From contig JACPUW010000030.1 in the NCBI GenBank assembly GCA_016192035.1, positions 194,322 to 258,321 on the forward strand: a DNA stretch of 64,000 nt, read 5' to 3'. The translations under genes and the position numbers were made by a program. The notes under the pieces are model-generated. The model was not told the origin of the DNA, searched no databases, and was given only the letters and a program-made list of their open reading frames with translations. The stretch is from Bacteroidota bacterium. Lineage in GTDB: Bacteria > Bacteroidota > Bacteroidia > CAILMK01 > JACPUW01. Positions 18,169 to 27,611 of this stretch are shown in pieces (position 1 is the stretch's first letter; each line of letters begins with the position of its first letter).

Positions 18169-18876
18169 TTATTTCATCAAGTGCGCCACCAGCATTTTCT
18201 TGGCTATGGGCAGCAGGGTCTCCCTGATGGGCACGTTTATTTCTGATTCCACTACATAAGTAGCTGGGTTGGGCATTGATCTGAACTTATTGATTAACTG
18301 CGCCTTGATATTTGGTAGCGTATTGATTATGCTGCGCTTGTAAGACAATAGGTATTTGGTATGTAGGCTACGGTAGTTGTCAGTAGGGGTAGAGAAAACC
18401 GACATGGTGTAGTTGTACACCAGGTAATCCTTTCGGTAACCCGCCAGTATCACATAGCCTTCGTCCTTGTGCAGCGGCAACAGGCCTACAGGATACAGGC
18501 GCAATTGATCTTCTATAAAGTCATAGATGTCCTTGCCGTTTTCTATTTGCGATTTGATCCTTGGCAGGGCATATTCCACCAATTTTTCAATGGTATCAAG
18601 CACCTGGTCGTTCTTGGCCACTGCCTTGTAAATCAATCTAAATCTTTTTAGGTCTATGCCTTCCAAGTCTTTTGGCAGCCGGTGGTCCAGGTTTTTTTTG
18701 TGGTGAACAAATTCATGTAGGCTGCGGTAGTGCGCCACCAACTCGGCCAGGCAGGGGTAAAGCTTGGTGTCGCCAAAATGTCGTTTAACATATTGTAAAT
18801 AAGCCAACAATAAGTACTTTTTGTACTCAAAATCAGGTGTTCCTTGGTAAAACCAATTGATGGATAGGTTTGTCAT
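18169..18876 (-). CDS. conserved-looking cytoplasmic protein of unknown function
   Basis: No family recognised. The 235-residue product has no signal peptide or membrane segment, is rich in Lys, Tyr and Leu, and looks largely alpha-helical in residues 1-130 with a more beta-rich part at 140-170 (GYVILAGYRKDYLVYNYTMS). It is convergent with the ATPase gene (34 bases between stops) and divergent from groES, with a 226-base spacer. That spacer holds no CIRCE element and no clear promoter that I can identify. Confidence 0.65.
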   Translation of the reverse strand: MTNLSINWFYQGTPDFEYKKYLLLAYLQYVKRHFGDTKLYPCLAELVAHYRSLHEFVHHKKNLDHRLPKDLEGIDLKRFRLIYKAVAKNDQVLDTIEKLVEYALPRIKSQIENGKDIYDFIEDQLRLYPVGLLPLHKDEGYVILAGYRKDYLVYNYTMSVFSTPTDNYRSLHTKYLLSYKRSIINTLPNIKAQLINKFRSMPNPATYVVESEINVPIRETLLPIAKKMLVAHLMK

Positions 18877-19102
18877 GGCTGTGATCTTTTATGATGGGCA
18901 AACTACGGTTGTGACAATACGCATTGCAAAAATGTCATGCGGTGTGAAACGTCAAAATGGGCTTTTTTGATGCCAATTAAGGTTTTTTGGAGCCGTCGGC
19001 TGCCAAAATTTCTAACATTAATGCCAATGCCTGTGGAAGTCTTTCGTGGCATGGAATTCGTAAAATGGGCGGCAACTAACAAAAACCCATAAAAAACAGA
19101 AT

Positions 19103-19393
19103 ATGGCATCAACTATTAAGCCTTTGGCTGATAGGGTTCTGGTGGAACCTTCAGCCGCTGAAACCACCACTGCTTCTGGTATTATCATCCCTGATACCGC
19201 CAAAGAGAAACCTCAAAAAGGTAAAATCATTGCTGCCGGTCCGGGCAAGGTAGAAAACGGAACCAAGATAGAAATGTCGGTAAGTGCTGGCGATACCGTG
19301 CTGTATGGCAAGTACGCAGGCACCGAAGTGACCATTGAAGGCAAGGAATACCTCATCATGAGGGAATCTGACATCCTTGGAATCATTTCCTAA
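19103..19393 (+). CDS. groES: co-chaperonin GroES (Hsp10)
   Basis: Ten-kilodalton lid of the GroEL folding chamber. The 96-residue sequence has the standard N-terminus ([16 protein letters not shown]), the mobile loop around [16 protein letters not shown], and the [13 protein letters not shown] and [14 protein letters not shown] blocks. Starts at an ATG after an A-rich leader (AAAAACCCATAAAAAACAGAAT). groEL follows after 53 bases, so the two form the usual operon. No CIRCE inverted repeat is visible upstream; HrcA control is therefore not supported. Confidence 0.98.
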   Translation: MASTIKPLADRVLVEPSAAETTTASGIIIPDTAKEKPQKGKIIAAGPGKVENGTKIEMSVSAGDTVLYGKYAGTEVTIEGKEYLIMRESDILGIIS

Positions 19394-19424
19394 ACCGAAA
19401 CAACAACCCCTAACAATCACATTA

Positions 19425-21084
<1,660 letters not shown>

Positions 21085-21128
21085 TACCTGGCCATACCAC
21101 AAACCAACATATACAGAAACCAAGTAGA

Positions 21129-21159
21129 ACCGCGGCCCAAAAGGTCGCGGTTTTTTTTT
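21129..21159 (+). terminator. intrinsic terminator of groES-groEL
   Basis: A 9-bp GC-rich stem (ACCGCGGCC with GGTCGCGGT, one G-U pair) around the loop CAAAA is followed directly by nine T residues. It lies 44 bases after the groEL stop. Confidence 0.92.
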
Positions 21160-21246
21160 GGCGCGCCGCGCATGGTAGTGACATGCACTTGGAATGGCCC
21201 TATATTTATAATCAATCTGAACACCATCAGGGATATTTTCGCGGGC

Positions 21247-21981
21247 ATGGAGAGTAGCCCTAAATGGCCAATCAAGCTGGGAAATAAGCCTTTTGCCTTT
21301 CGCGATTACCTACGAGAATTTGTCTATGGAGGTATTGATGGCAGTGTTACCACCTTTGCCGTGGTGGCAGGCGCCACAGGGGGCCATTTGGAAAGCAGTG
21401 TGGTGATCATCTTGGGAATTGCCAATCTGCTGGCCGACGGTTTCGCCATGAGCGTGGGAAGCTACCTGAGCTCTAAATCAGATAAAGAGAACTACCATAA
21501 GCACTTGGCCCAGGAGTACTGGGAAATTGAACATATGCGTGAATCGGAGGTAGATGAGATAAGGGCCGTGTACCACAGGTATGGTTTTAGGGGGAAGCTA
21601 TTGGACGATGTGGTGGCCCACATCACTGCCGACAAGGACCGGTGGGTGGAGGTGATGATGAAAGAAGAATTGGAAATGCAAAAGGAAACCAAAACCCCCA
21701 TGGGCATGGGCCTGGCAACTTTCTTGGCTTTCGTGGTCATGGGTTTTATCCCACTGGCCGTGTATGTGGTTGATTATTTTATTGCTCCAGTGCCCCATGT
21801 GTTTGCCATCTCATCAGTCATGACAGCCTTGGTTTTTATGTACATTGGTTTTGTGAAAGGCAGGGTTACTGAGGCCGGTAGGTGGCGCGGGCTATTTGAA
21901 ACCTTGCTCCTTGGGGGCGTGGCAGCCATCCTTTCCTACTTGGTGGGCCATTGGCTCGAAGCCTTGGTCACTACGCGGTAG
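21247..21981 (+). CDS. VIT1/CCC1-family transporter
   Basis: Membrane protein of 244 residues related to the vacuolar iron/manganese transporters CCC1/VIT1. The family signature is visible: [24 protein letters not shown] in the first helix (with the metal-pathway Asp), then [22 protein letters not shown] in the second. A hydrophilic, Glu-rich helical segment follows (about residues 90-150, the metal-binding-domain position), then three more hydrophobic segments. ATG 21247 is preferred to the earlier GTG-type start at 21172, which overlaps the region just after the groEL terminator. Predicted substrate is Fe2+ or Mn2+ by family only. No regulator such as Fur is evident nearby. Confidence 0.85.
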   Translation: MESSPKWPIKLGNKPFAFRDYLREFVYGGIDGSVTTFAVVAGATGGHLESSVVIILGIANLLADGFAMSVGSYLSSKSDKENYHKHLAQEYWEIEHMRESEVDEIRAVYHRYGFRGKLLDDVVAHITADKDRWVEVMMKEELEMQKETKTPMGMGLATFLAFVVMGFIPLAVYVVDYFIAPVPHVFAISSVMTALVFMYIGFVKGRVTEAGRWRGLFETLLLGGVAAILSYLVGHWLEALVTTR

Positions 21982-22073
21982 CTGCCATATCTTTTTGTCT
22001 TTTTGGGGCAAACCCATTTTGTCAATAACCAATATTGTTTTATTAATTTAGCCGTCCCCTTTTCGTTGAAGCT

Positions 22074-22574
22074 ATGTCTATGATCAAAGTGCAGTCTTTT
22101 CCCCTTGCGTTTTTTAGCCTGCTACTGGGTATTAATGCCTTAAACTCTTGCCTAGATCCATGCCATGAGACTTCTGAACCCCTGGTGGAATTGCGCATAT
22201 TGAATAGTTGTGATTACCAACAGGTAGTGGCTGACGGCATTATTGCACCTATACAGGTTAAAAATTCATGTATAAGCAAACAGGGGGAGGTTTCCATTAC
22301 CCTGCCGCTCAACGAGTCGCGCAAAACCTTTTACTTAACCCGGCAGGGGGTGAGGGTTGATTCGTTTACCATTGACTATCAACTTGAAGAACTGTTTCAG
22401 TCTGAACGGTGCGGCTATGTGGTGCGCGTGCCCTCCCTTTCTATTGATACTACCGTGTCAAGCCTTAAATGCGAATATTCATATGACCTGGATGACTATT
22501 ACTACCGGGATTCGGTCCAAGTGTGGGTTATTTACAGCGTGCTCTCTGATAAGCTTGCTTCTACTCACTACTGA
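22074..22574 (+). CDS. DUF6452-like probable lipoprotein
   Basis: Secreted protein of 166 residues with a hydrophobic signal (FPLAFFSLLLGINAL) and a cysteine at the likely lipid site (LNSC; the Asn at -2 is unusual for a lipobox). The C-terminal half has an LEELFQSERCGYVV block resembling the conserved CGY motif of DUF6452, a Bacteroidota family usually encoded just before a DUF6048 barrel. The next gene fits that partner, which supports the call. Function unknown. A -33/-7-like pair (TTG at 22019, TAATTTAG at 22044, one mismatch) lies upstream. The gene overlaps its downstream neighbour by about 80 bases in another frame. Confidence 0.6.
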   Translation: MSMIKVQSFPLAFFSLLLGINALNSCLDPCHETSEPLVELRILNSCDYQQVVADGIIAPIQVKNSCISKQGEVSITLPLNESRKTFYLTRQGVRVDSFTIDYQLEELFQSERCGYVVRVPSLSIDTTVSSLKCEYSYDLDDYYYRDSVQVWVIYSVLSDKLASTHY

Positions 22575-23223
22575 ACTGGCTGCCAATGCCCCTAAAGAGG
22601 TGCTGATATATGACTCCCCCTATAGGCTGGAATTGGGTCTTGATTTGGCCAAACCATTGATAGGACTCACCTATGGCCAAGCCAATTTCGCTGGGCAGGC
22701 TTGGGCTAACTTGCTGCCTGAGATAGCCATTTCATTCAATTTTGGATTTGAAGGCGCGCCCTTTAAATCCATTGGTGAAAATATTGAAACCAAATATACG
22801 AGTGCCCACCTAAGCGGGTTTATATACATTAAAGTATTGAAAAACATATGGATGGGCCTTGGCAGGTATGTGGCCTGGAGCAATGACCACTATAGGGCTT
22901 CACTATCGGGGGTCAATTTCTATGCGGTAACCAGGGAAAAGGAGTTTCAGACCCGTTTTGATGGATATGCCGGTCGATTGGTATATCAAAACGAAATATC
23001 GGAAAGGTTGGGCTATCAAATACAATTGGATGGCGCCATGGTAGGTCAATTGAGTACCGGCCAGCCAACCGACCGGAGCTTTGCATCACCTGGCATGGCC
23101 GAAGTGTTCCAAGGAGTATGGGTGGGCGGCAGTATCCACCTGAATTACAGGTTGTGGCAACGCCCACTGAAAGAGTCAATTCCTGAACCAGTTCCCCCCA
23201 TTCGTTCTGAAGACAGGTTCTAA
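22492..23223 (+). CDS. DUF6048-like outer-membrane beta-barrel protein
   Basis: Product of about 243 residues with a signal peptide (CGLFTACSLISLLLL, then LAANA) and a mature part of alternating beta-strands: RLELGLDLAKPLIGLTYG, EIAISFNFGFE, SGFIYIKVLKNIWMGLGRY, GGSIHLNYRL. This matches the expected shape of the DUF6048 barrel that pairs with DUF6452. The start is uncertain: ATG 22492 (or 22483) lies inside the preceding gene and is the last Met before the signal sequence, so the two genes overlap by about 83 bases and may be translationally coupled. Confidence 0.6.
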   Translation: MTITTGIRSKCGLFTACSLISLLLLTTELAANAPKEVLIYDSPYRLELGLDLAKPLIGLTYGQANFAGQAWANLLPEIAISFNFGFEGAPFKSIGENIETKYTSAHLSGFIYIKVLKNIWMGLGRYVAWSNDHYRASLSGVNFYAVTREKEFQTRFDGYAGRLVYQNEISERLGYQIQLDGAMVGQLSTGQPTDRSFASPGMAEVFQGVWVGGSIHLNYRLWQRPLKESIPEPVPPIRSEDRF

Positions 23224-23355
23224 AGCTCAGGCTTTCATTAGCATCAATGTCTCCATTGTGCTATTCATGTAGGCCAAATAAAATTCATCAAGCCGAGCTC
23301 AGATGATGTAATGGAAGGGATTTTAGGTTCGGGTCATTAATAGATGCCGGGAATT

Positions 23356-24111
23356 TTAACGAAATGGGCTTATTGATATAGTATTTGACAGCACCCTGTT
23401 GCCCCGTCGGTCTATAAATGCCTTTTTACCATCCAGAATTACCACCGCCAGGTCTAAGGCATATTCCCCAAAGTAACCAATGCTGTCATACACAGGTGCT
23501 ACCACTTCCTTCCCCTTTTCGTCAATAAAGCCGAGTTTGCCATTTAGTTCCACTAGGGCCCATTGGGAATAGGCATCCCAGAATAATCCAATGCTGTCAT
23601 ACACAGGTGCTACCACTTCCTTCCCCTTAGCGTCTATAAATCCGAGTTTGCCATCCAGTTTCACCAGGGCCCAATGGGAATAGGCATCCCAGAATAATCC
23701 AATGCTGTCATACACAGGCGCTACCACTTCCTTCCCCTTAGCGTCTATAAATCCGAGTTTGCCATTTAGTTCCACCAGGGCCCATTGGGAATAGGCATCC
23801 CAGAAAAATCCAATGCTGTCATACACAGGTGCTACCACTTCCTTCCCCTTTTCGTCAATAAAGCCGAGTTTGCCATCCAGTTTCACCAGGGCCCAATGGG
23901 AATAGGCATCCCAGAAGAATCCAATGCTGTCATACACAGGCGCTACCACTTCCTTCCCCTTTTCGTCAATAAAGCCGAGTTTGCCATCCAGTTTCACCAG
24001 GGCCCATTGGGAGTGGTTTTCGCCATAAGGGTTTATATGGTCATAGGATTGCTGGGCAATGGCTGGAAAGATGACTGCCAACGTGAATAGGTGGGTAAGT
24101 AAGATTCGCAT
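23356..24111 (-). CDS. secreted WG-repeat protein
   Basis: The 251-residue protein has an N-terminal signal peptide (ILLTHLFTLAVIFPAIAQ), then six WG-type repeats of 37 residues with the core WALVKLDGKLGFIDEKGKEV, joined by VAPVYDSIGFFWDAYS. The first five copies are nearly identical; they alternate between KLDG and ELNG forms and between ...YSH and ...YSQ ends. The sixth is diverged (LAVVILDGKKAFIDRRGNRV). WG repeats form beta-rich ligand-binding modules; the ligand is unknown. The near-identity at the DNA level points to recent duplication or gene conversion. It is convergent with the DUF6048-like gene. The 206-base spacer between it and the next gene shows nothing I can name. Confidence 0.88.
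   Translation of the reverse strand: MRILLTHLFTLAVIFPAIAQQSYDHINPYGENHSQWALVKLDGKLGFIDEKGKEVVAPVYDSIGFFWDAYSHWALVKLDGKLGFIDEKGKEVVAPVYDSIGFFWDAYSQWALVELNGKLGFIDAKGKEVVAPVYDSIGLFWDAYSHWALVKLDGKLGFIDAKGKEVVAPVYDSIGLFWDAYSQWALVELNGKLGFIDEKGKEVVAPVYDSIGYFGEYALDLAVVILDGKKAFIDRRGNRVLSNTISISPFR
23475..24012 (-). repeat. 111-bp tandem repeat array inside the WG-repeat gene
   Basis: The marker TGCTGTCATACACAGG recurs at 23481, 23592, 23703, 23814 and 23925, a constant spacing of exactly 111 bases (37 codons). Copies differ at only a few sites, and alternating variants give a partial 222-base higher-order period. Such arrays can change copy number by recombination or slippage without shifting frame. 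Confidence 0.93.
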
Positions 24112-24317
24112 AGCTTTTGTGATAAGGGGTTAATAATGTGATTGATACAATAGGGAAGCCTACATGGGTTTGTAAATTTTTTTTAACTTGCATGTAACGC
24201 ATTTATGGCGGCAAAGGGTTGCAGGGACCTGGCTATTCATGTAGTACGCACGAATGCATTAGCCTAAGGCTTGCATACGAATTGTGACCTACAGGGGCAG
24301 GTTAAGATCTATTTCCA

Positions 24318-24734
24318 TCAATTCATCACGTGAAAGCCCTTAATAAAGCTCTCCTTATTGCCCGCCTTGTCTATAGCATCCACTTTCACTATAAAGTCGG
24401 CCATGGTGGTGGTGAGTGCCACGGTTACCTCTTCGTCCACCAGCAAGTATTTTTCGGTACTTGTATAGCTTTTAAGCACATACACGGAGTCTATAGAGGA
24501 GTTCGTTACCGTGAGTGTGGCCGTGCTTAGGGCTACATTGTCTTGTATTTCAAAGTGAAGCGGCACCTGGGCACCTACTGGGTACATGCTGGCCAGTATT
24601 TCTACCCACTCAAGCGTGGGTTTTTGGGTGTCGGCCGGTTGGTCGTCCGGGTCGGGCTTTTCTTTGGCGCAGGGGCCTACCGCCATAAAACCAAGGGTTG
24701 AGGCTAGAAGAATGAAGGTTTTTAGCTGTGACAT
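24318..24734 (-). CDS. small secreted Ig-like protein, possible lipoprotein
   Basis: Protein of 138 residues, last gene of the redox operon (30 bases after its neighbour). It has a signal peptide (TFILLASTLGFMAVG) and a cysteine at VGPC that may be lipid-modified, followed by an acidic linker KEKPDPDDQPADTQ. The mature domain (about residues 38-138) resembles Ig-like/DUF4625 beta-sandwiches: PTLEWVEILASMYPVGAQV, FEIQDNVALSTATLTV and VDAIDKAGNKES. No heme motif. The DUF4625 link is tentative. Its place in the operon suggests a structural or surface role beside the cytochromes. Confidence 0.6.
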   Translation of the reverse strand: MSQLKTFILLASTLGFMAVGPCAKEKPDPDDQPADTQKPTLEWVEILASMYPVGAQVPLHFEIQDNVALSTATLTVTNSSIDSVYVLKSYTSTEKYLLVDEEVTVALTTTMADFIVKVDAIDKAGNKESFIKGFHVMN

Positions 24735-24764
24735 AGTATGTGAGTGTTTGATATTACAATGGCA

Positions 24765-25148
24765 TCAATCATTTTTTGCGCCGCTTTCTATCCAGCGGCT
24801 AATGGTTTCTATTTCAAAACCAGGTATGGGGCCGCTGGGTGGCATGGTGGTGGGAATTCCTTTTAAATAGCCCAGTATTAGGCTGTTGTCTGGCACTTGT
24901 ATGTCCACATAGGGAGCGCGGAGTCCATCTAGCATTAGTTGGTTGTATGACAAGCTTGGCACCAGTTTTAGCTTGCTGTGCCTATCGCTATGGCAATTGG
25001 TACAGTACAGATTAAATATGGGCTGTATGTCATTTGCAAATGAAACAGATTTTTGGTCAGGGTCTTGACCTGGCCCTGTAAAAGGGCCTTCGTCATACGT
25101 ACAGGCTCCTAATGCCAGACCAATGGTTATCAAGGCTATGAGTTTCAT
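24765..25148 (-). CDS. monoheme c-type cytochrome lipoprotein (CxxCH)
   Basis: Lipoprotein of 127 residues. The signal peptide ends in the lipobox LGAC (Cys16), and the mature N-terminus is CTYDEGPF. A heme c attachment site CTNCH lies at residues 49-53, after a typical NDIQPIFNLY helix. MPPSG further on may supply the axial Met, and IETISRWIESGAKND is the closing helix of the fold. Expected role is one-electron transfer while anchored to the outer or inner membrane. The acidic DE pair four and five residues from the lipid Cys resembles a surface-export signal (inference). Neighbours are a second heme lipoprotein, a barrel and a soluble cytochrome. Confidence 0.85.
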   Translation of the reverse strand: MKLIALITIGLALGACTYDEGPFTGPGQDPDQKSVSFANDIQPIFNLYCTNCHSDRHSKLKLVPSLSYNQLMLDGLRAPYVDIQVPDNSLILGYLKGIPTTMPPSGPIPGFEIETISRWIESGAKND

Positions 25149-25160
25149 TCTATACGGGGT

Positions 25161-25601
25161 TTAATTGTCGAGGGCCCCCTGGGCTATCCAGGTGTATATC
25201 AAATCGATCTGTGCCTGTGGCAACTTTTCTAGGTCTTTGGGCATGGGGGTATATATGCCTACCATATGCTTGTAGAGTATGCTTTCCTTGGGCAATGTGG
25301 GATTCACATAGGGCGCTTTGGCTCCTTCGGTGAGCAGTTGCTCATGGGCCACTGGGGGCCTTAGGTCAAGAAATTCGTGGTGGGGATTGTGACAGCCCTG
25401 CACGCAATTGGCTGTGAATATGGGGACTATTTGAGCTCGAAAGGCCACCGTATCGGCAAGAAGGGTGGGTTCGGGTATGTTAACACCGTTGGTGTCTGGG
25501 CCAGGCTTTGCTTTTTTCGGCACGAAAGGCCCCTCGTCCCAAGCACATGCCTGTGCCATCCAAGTACACATAAGTATTGGAATTATCGTATTGATTTTCA
25601 T
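25161..25601 (-). CDS. c-type cytochrome-like lipoprotein with CxxxCH site
   Basis: Lipoprotein of 146 residues from the ATG at 25601 (an in-frame ATG at 25649 overlaps the preceding gene and lacks a signal directly after it). Lipobox is AQAC (Cys19), with mature start CAWDEGPF. The heme-like site is CVQGCH at residues 66-71, with three residues between the cysteines instead of two, preceded by IVPIFTAN. MPKDLEKL may carry the axial Met, and IDLIYTWIAQGALDN is the closing helix. The layout matches the CxxCH lipoprotein next to it, 12 bases downstream, so they are diverged paralogues. Similar CxxxCH proteins are known in Bacteroidota; heme loading is not certain. Confidence 0.8.
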   Translation of the reverse strand: MKINTIIPILMCTWMAQACAWDEGPFVPKKAKPGPDTNGVNIPEPTLLADTVAFRAQIVPIFTANCVQGCHNPHHEFLDLRPPVAHEQLLTEGAKAPYVNPTLPKESILYKHMVGIYTPMPKDLEKLPQAQIDLIYTWIAQGALDN

Positions 25602-25611
25602 TGGGGTATCA

Positions 25612-26508
25612 TTATTTTCTCCAAAAGTTCTTTTGTAGGTTAAATCCAATTAGAAACTCGCCAAGCAGCAAATCGCCGGCAGGACCGGTGTAGAGTTGCG
25701 TTTCCAATATTTTGTTTGAATTGCTCACAAATACTTGGAAAACATGGTTTGCGGTGCCAAACTCAAAGCCAAGCGAAAAGGGATTTTTGAAACCATCTGA
25801 CCGGTTGTTGAATACATGGGCGTATTCGGCCACCACGGCTGAATTGAATCCAAGCCCTAACCGTGCACTGGTGCTCAGCACCATATAAAAGTTGTCGTGG
25901 TAGGCGGGTACAAGGTTGCGGTACACCAGTATAGGGCTCGCAGTAAGGCTAATTTTCTCCCCAATTTTGCTTGATATTATCACTTGGGTATTATAGGCCA
26001 ACCGGTGGGCGGGCTTATATACAAATGCGGTGGTATCGTCTTCAAACAGGGCCCCGGACGGCACATTGGGAAATGGTTCGGTCTGCACCGAGGCGTTTTG
26101 ATATAGCGCTATGGACACGGGCATGGTATAATTGCTGGTTTGCTTGGCCAATAACCACTTATACTCTATGTCATAGGTTTTTAATTGGTTGGTACGGCCA
26201 ATTTTAAAATAAGCGCGGTCATGTATTGACCAACCCACGGCCATGCGCATCACGGCGGGCAAGTCCAGGCCTAGGAAGTCTTGTACCAAACCCTGGTCAA
26301 GTGTCACAAAACCAAATCGGTGCTGTATTTCAAATTGCCAAGTCCTGGCGGCAAAAACCCTGGTGGTTTGGGTATTGACCAGCTGCGTGCCTGAAAACCC
26401 CGGTTCGGCAAATTGGCGGGTATTGGAGCTGTCTTGACCTTGGGCCTGCGGGTGCCACCATAGCATGGTGCCCAGGGCCATTATGGCAAGTTTGGTTGTA
26501 TAAGTCAT
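25612..26508 (-). CDS. DUF5777-family outer-membrane beta-barrel protein
   Basis: Protein of 298 residues with a signal peptide (LAIMALGTMLWWHPQAQGQ) and an all-beta mature part typical of DUF5777: TRVFAARTWQFEIQHRFG, FLGLDLPAVMRMAVGWSI, RAYFKIGRTNQLKTYDIEYK, and a final strand GEFLIGFNLQKNFW. It probably forms a barrel in the outer membrane. Function is not established for the family. Here it sits between a cytochrome c (6 bases upstream) and two heme lipoproteins (10 bases downstream), so a porin-like role in electron or small-molecule passage is plausible but inferred. Confidence 0.82.
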   Translation of the reverse strand: MTYTTKLAIMALGTMLWWHPQAQGQDSSNTRQFAEPGFSGTQLVNTQTTRVFAARTWQFEIQHRFGFVTLDQGLVQDFLGLDLPAVMRMAVGWSIHDRAYFKIGRTNQLKTYDIEYKWLLAKQTSNYTMPVSIALYQNASVQTEPFPNVPSGALFEDDTTAFVYKPAHRLAYNTQVIISSKIGEKISLTASPILVYRNLVPAYHDNFYMVLSTSARLGLGFNSAVVAEYAHVFNNRSDGFKNPFSLGFEFGTANHVFQVFVSNSNKILETQLYTGPAGDLLLGEFLIGFNLQKNFWRK

Positions 26509-26514
26509 ATAGTG

Positions 26515-26946
26515 TCAATTTGATAAGTTACGTATGTAGTTTACCAGGTGCCAACGCTGGGTTTCCGAAAGCCCCTGTTTGTATGGGGCCATTGTTCCAC
26601 GACCCTCGGTTATTTTCCAGAAAATTTCACCATCAGATTGACTCTGAATAGCATTGCTGCTCAAGTTGGCAGGTTTTGTGGGCAATCCGGCACCTGCGGG
26701 CCCGTCGCCCTGTCCCAGCTTGCCGTGGCAGGTCCAGCAGTTTTGTTGAAATATCCTTTGCCCCTGGGCCAGCGATGCCGGTGAAGGTTCTATGGGGTTC
26801 TTGGTGTTTTTGGCCCAATCGGGGGCGGTCCAAGCGCCGTCTTGTCCTGTGGTGGAACCATAGGTACCCAACATAAGGACGGCAACAATTATTAAGCGAA
26901 TATTCACTAACATATGGGCCAGACTAAAGGAACCGTTCATTTGCAT
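26515..26946 (-). CDS. periplasmic monoheme cytochrome c
   Basis: Class I cytochrome c of 143 residues with an N-terminal signal (LIIVAVLMLG, likely cut near STTGQ). The heme site CWTCHGKLGQGDGPAG is at residues 70-74, in the context ASLAQGQRIFQQN, and MAPYKQ supplies the axial Met. The C-terminal helix is WHLVNYIRNLS. The ATG at 26946 follows an A-rich leader; an ATG at 26913 would also give a good signal peptide. There are 5 bases between the TetR gene and this start and 6 before the barrel gene, so it belongs to one operon. It is soluble or signal-anchored in the periplasm and could pass electrons to the lipoprotein cytochromes. Confidence 0.9.
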   Translation of the reverse strand: MQMNGSFSLAHMLVNIRLIIVAVLMLGTYGSTTGQDGAWTAPDWAKNTKNPIEPSPASLAQGQRIFQQNCWTCHGKLGQGDGPAGAGLPTKPANLSSNAIQSQSDGEIFWKITEGRGTMAPYKQGLSETQRWHLVNYIRNLSN

Positions 26947-26951
26947 TGTGT

Positions 26952-27545
26952 TTATGCTTTTTGTAGGCTTATCAATCGGAGCAAGTCATCTACTAACCTG
27001 CTTCCTTCCACCATCAAGTCAAACCTAAACTGGGAAATCCTCCATTTAAACATTTGAAGCCTAAACGCGCCCATCGTTATGTGCAAGAGTTCATTCGCAC
27101 CTATACTATTGGTAAAAACCCCTTCCATTTGCCCGTTTTCTATCACCGGCAACAAGTGTTTCGTCTTGGTGCCTATCAGCTTCTGGTAGGCCTTGTTCAC
27201 TTCTCCCTGTGCTTCCAGCAGGCCGTCACTGAATACGGCCATCACAAAGTGTGGGTGTTGTTTAAAAAAACCAAATTGATTGATCAACAGCTTTCTATAC
27301 TTGGTCTCAGGGCCGTCTTCAGGCAGTATGGCACCGCCCAAGCGCAAGTCCATGTCGTTTGAGAGGTACTCAAGCATGTGCAGTATGATGGATTCTTTTG
27401 AAGCAAAGTGCCGGTAAATGGCACTCTCCGAAAATCCGATTTCCTTGGCCAAGTTTTTAATGGTGAGACTACCCACTCCGCTGGTACTTAGTAATTTACC
27501 TGCTTTCTCTAAAATTTCGAGTTGTCTTGGACTTAGCTCTGTCAC
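26952..27545 (-). CDS. TetR/AcrR-family transcriptional regulator
   Basis: DNA-binding regulator of 197 residues. The N-terminal helix-turn-helix reads LTIKNLAKEIGFSESAIYRHFASKESI, a textbook TetR motif; the C-terminal two thirds is the helical ligand-binding and dimer domain (RKLLINQFGFFKQHPHFVMAVF). The GTG at 27545 (TELSPRQLEILEKAG) is preferred to an ATG 16 codons upstream, because the TATATTTG promoter box at 27571-27578 lies inside that longer frame and family members begin at this point. It is the first gene of the redox operon and probably controls it. The ligand is unknown. Confidence 0.9.
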   Translation of the reverse strand: MTELSPRQLEILEKAGKLLSTSGVGSLTIKNLAKEIGFSESAIYRHFASKESIILHMLEYLSNDMDLRLGGAILPEDGPETKYRKLLINQFGFFKQHPHFVMAVFSDGLLEAQGEVNKAYQKLIGTKTKHLLPVIENGQMEGVFTNSIGANELLHITMGAFRLQMFKWRISQFRFDLMVEGSRLVDDLLRLISLQKA

Positions 27546-27570
27546 TTGGTAGGATGTGAATGGACGCTCA

Positions 27571-27578
27571 CAAATATA
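27571..27578 (-). promoter_or_regulatory. Bacteroidota -7 box (TATATTTG) for the TetR-cytochrome operon
   Basis: Reading the minus strand, TATATTTG matches TAnnTTTG and lies 25 bases before the GTG start. No good -33 TTG is seen at the usual distance. It is the only promoter-like sequence in the gap after the M1 peptidase gene. Confidence 0.5.
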
Positions 27579-27611
27579 GGGCTGTGAAAGCACATAGGCA
27601 TCGTGCCCCTT

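Noticed and set aside
18877-19102. CIRCE or sigma-54-like control site upstream of groES
   Set aside because: No TTAGCACTC-N9-GAGTGCTAA is present. TGGCATGGAATTCGT near 19049 looks faintly like a -24/-12 element, but the GC pair is not at the required spacing.
23310-23345. tRNA T-loop-like GGTTCGGGTC
   Set aside because: No acceptor, D or anticodon stem can be folded around it and it does not fit the GTTCRANYC consensus.
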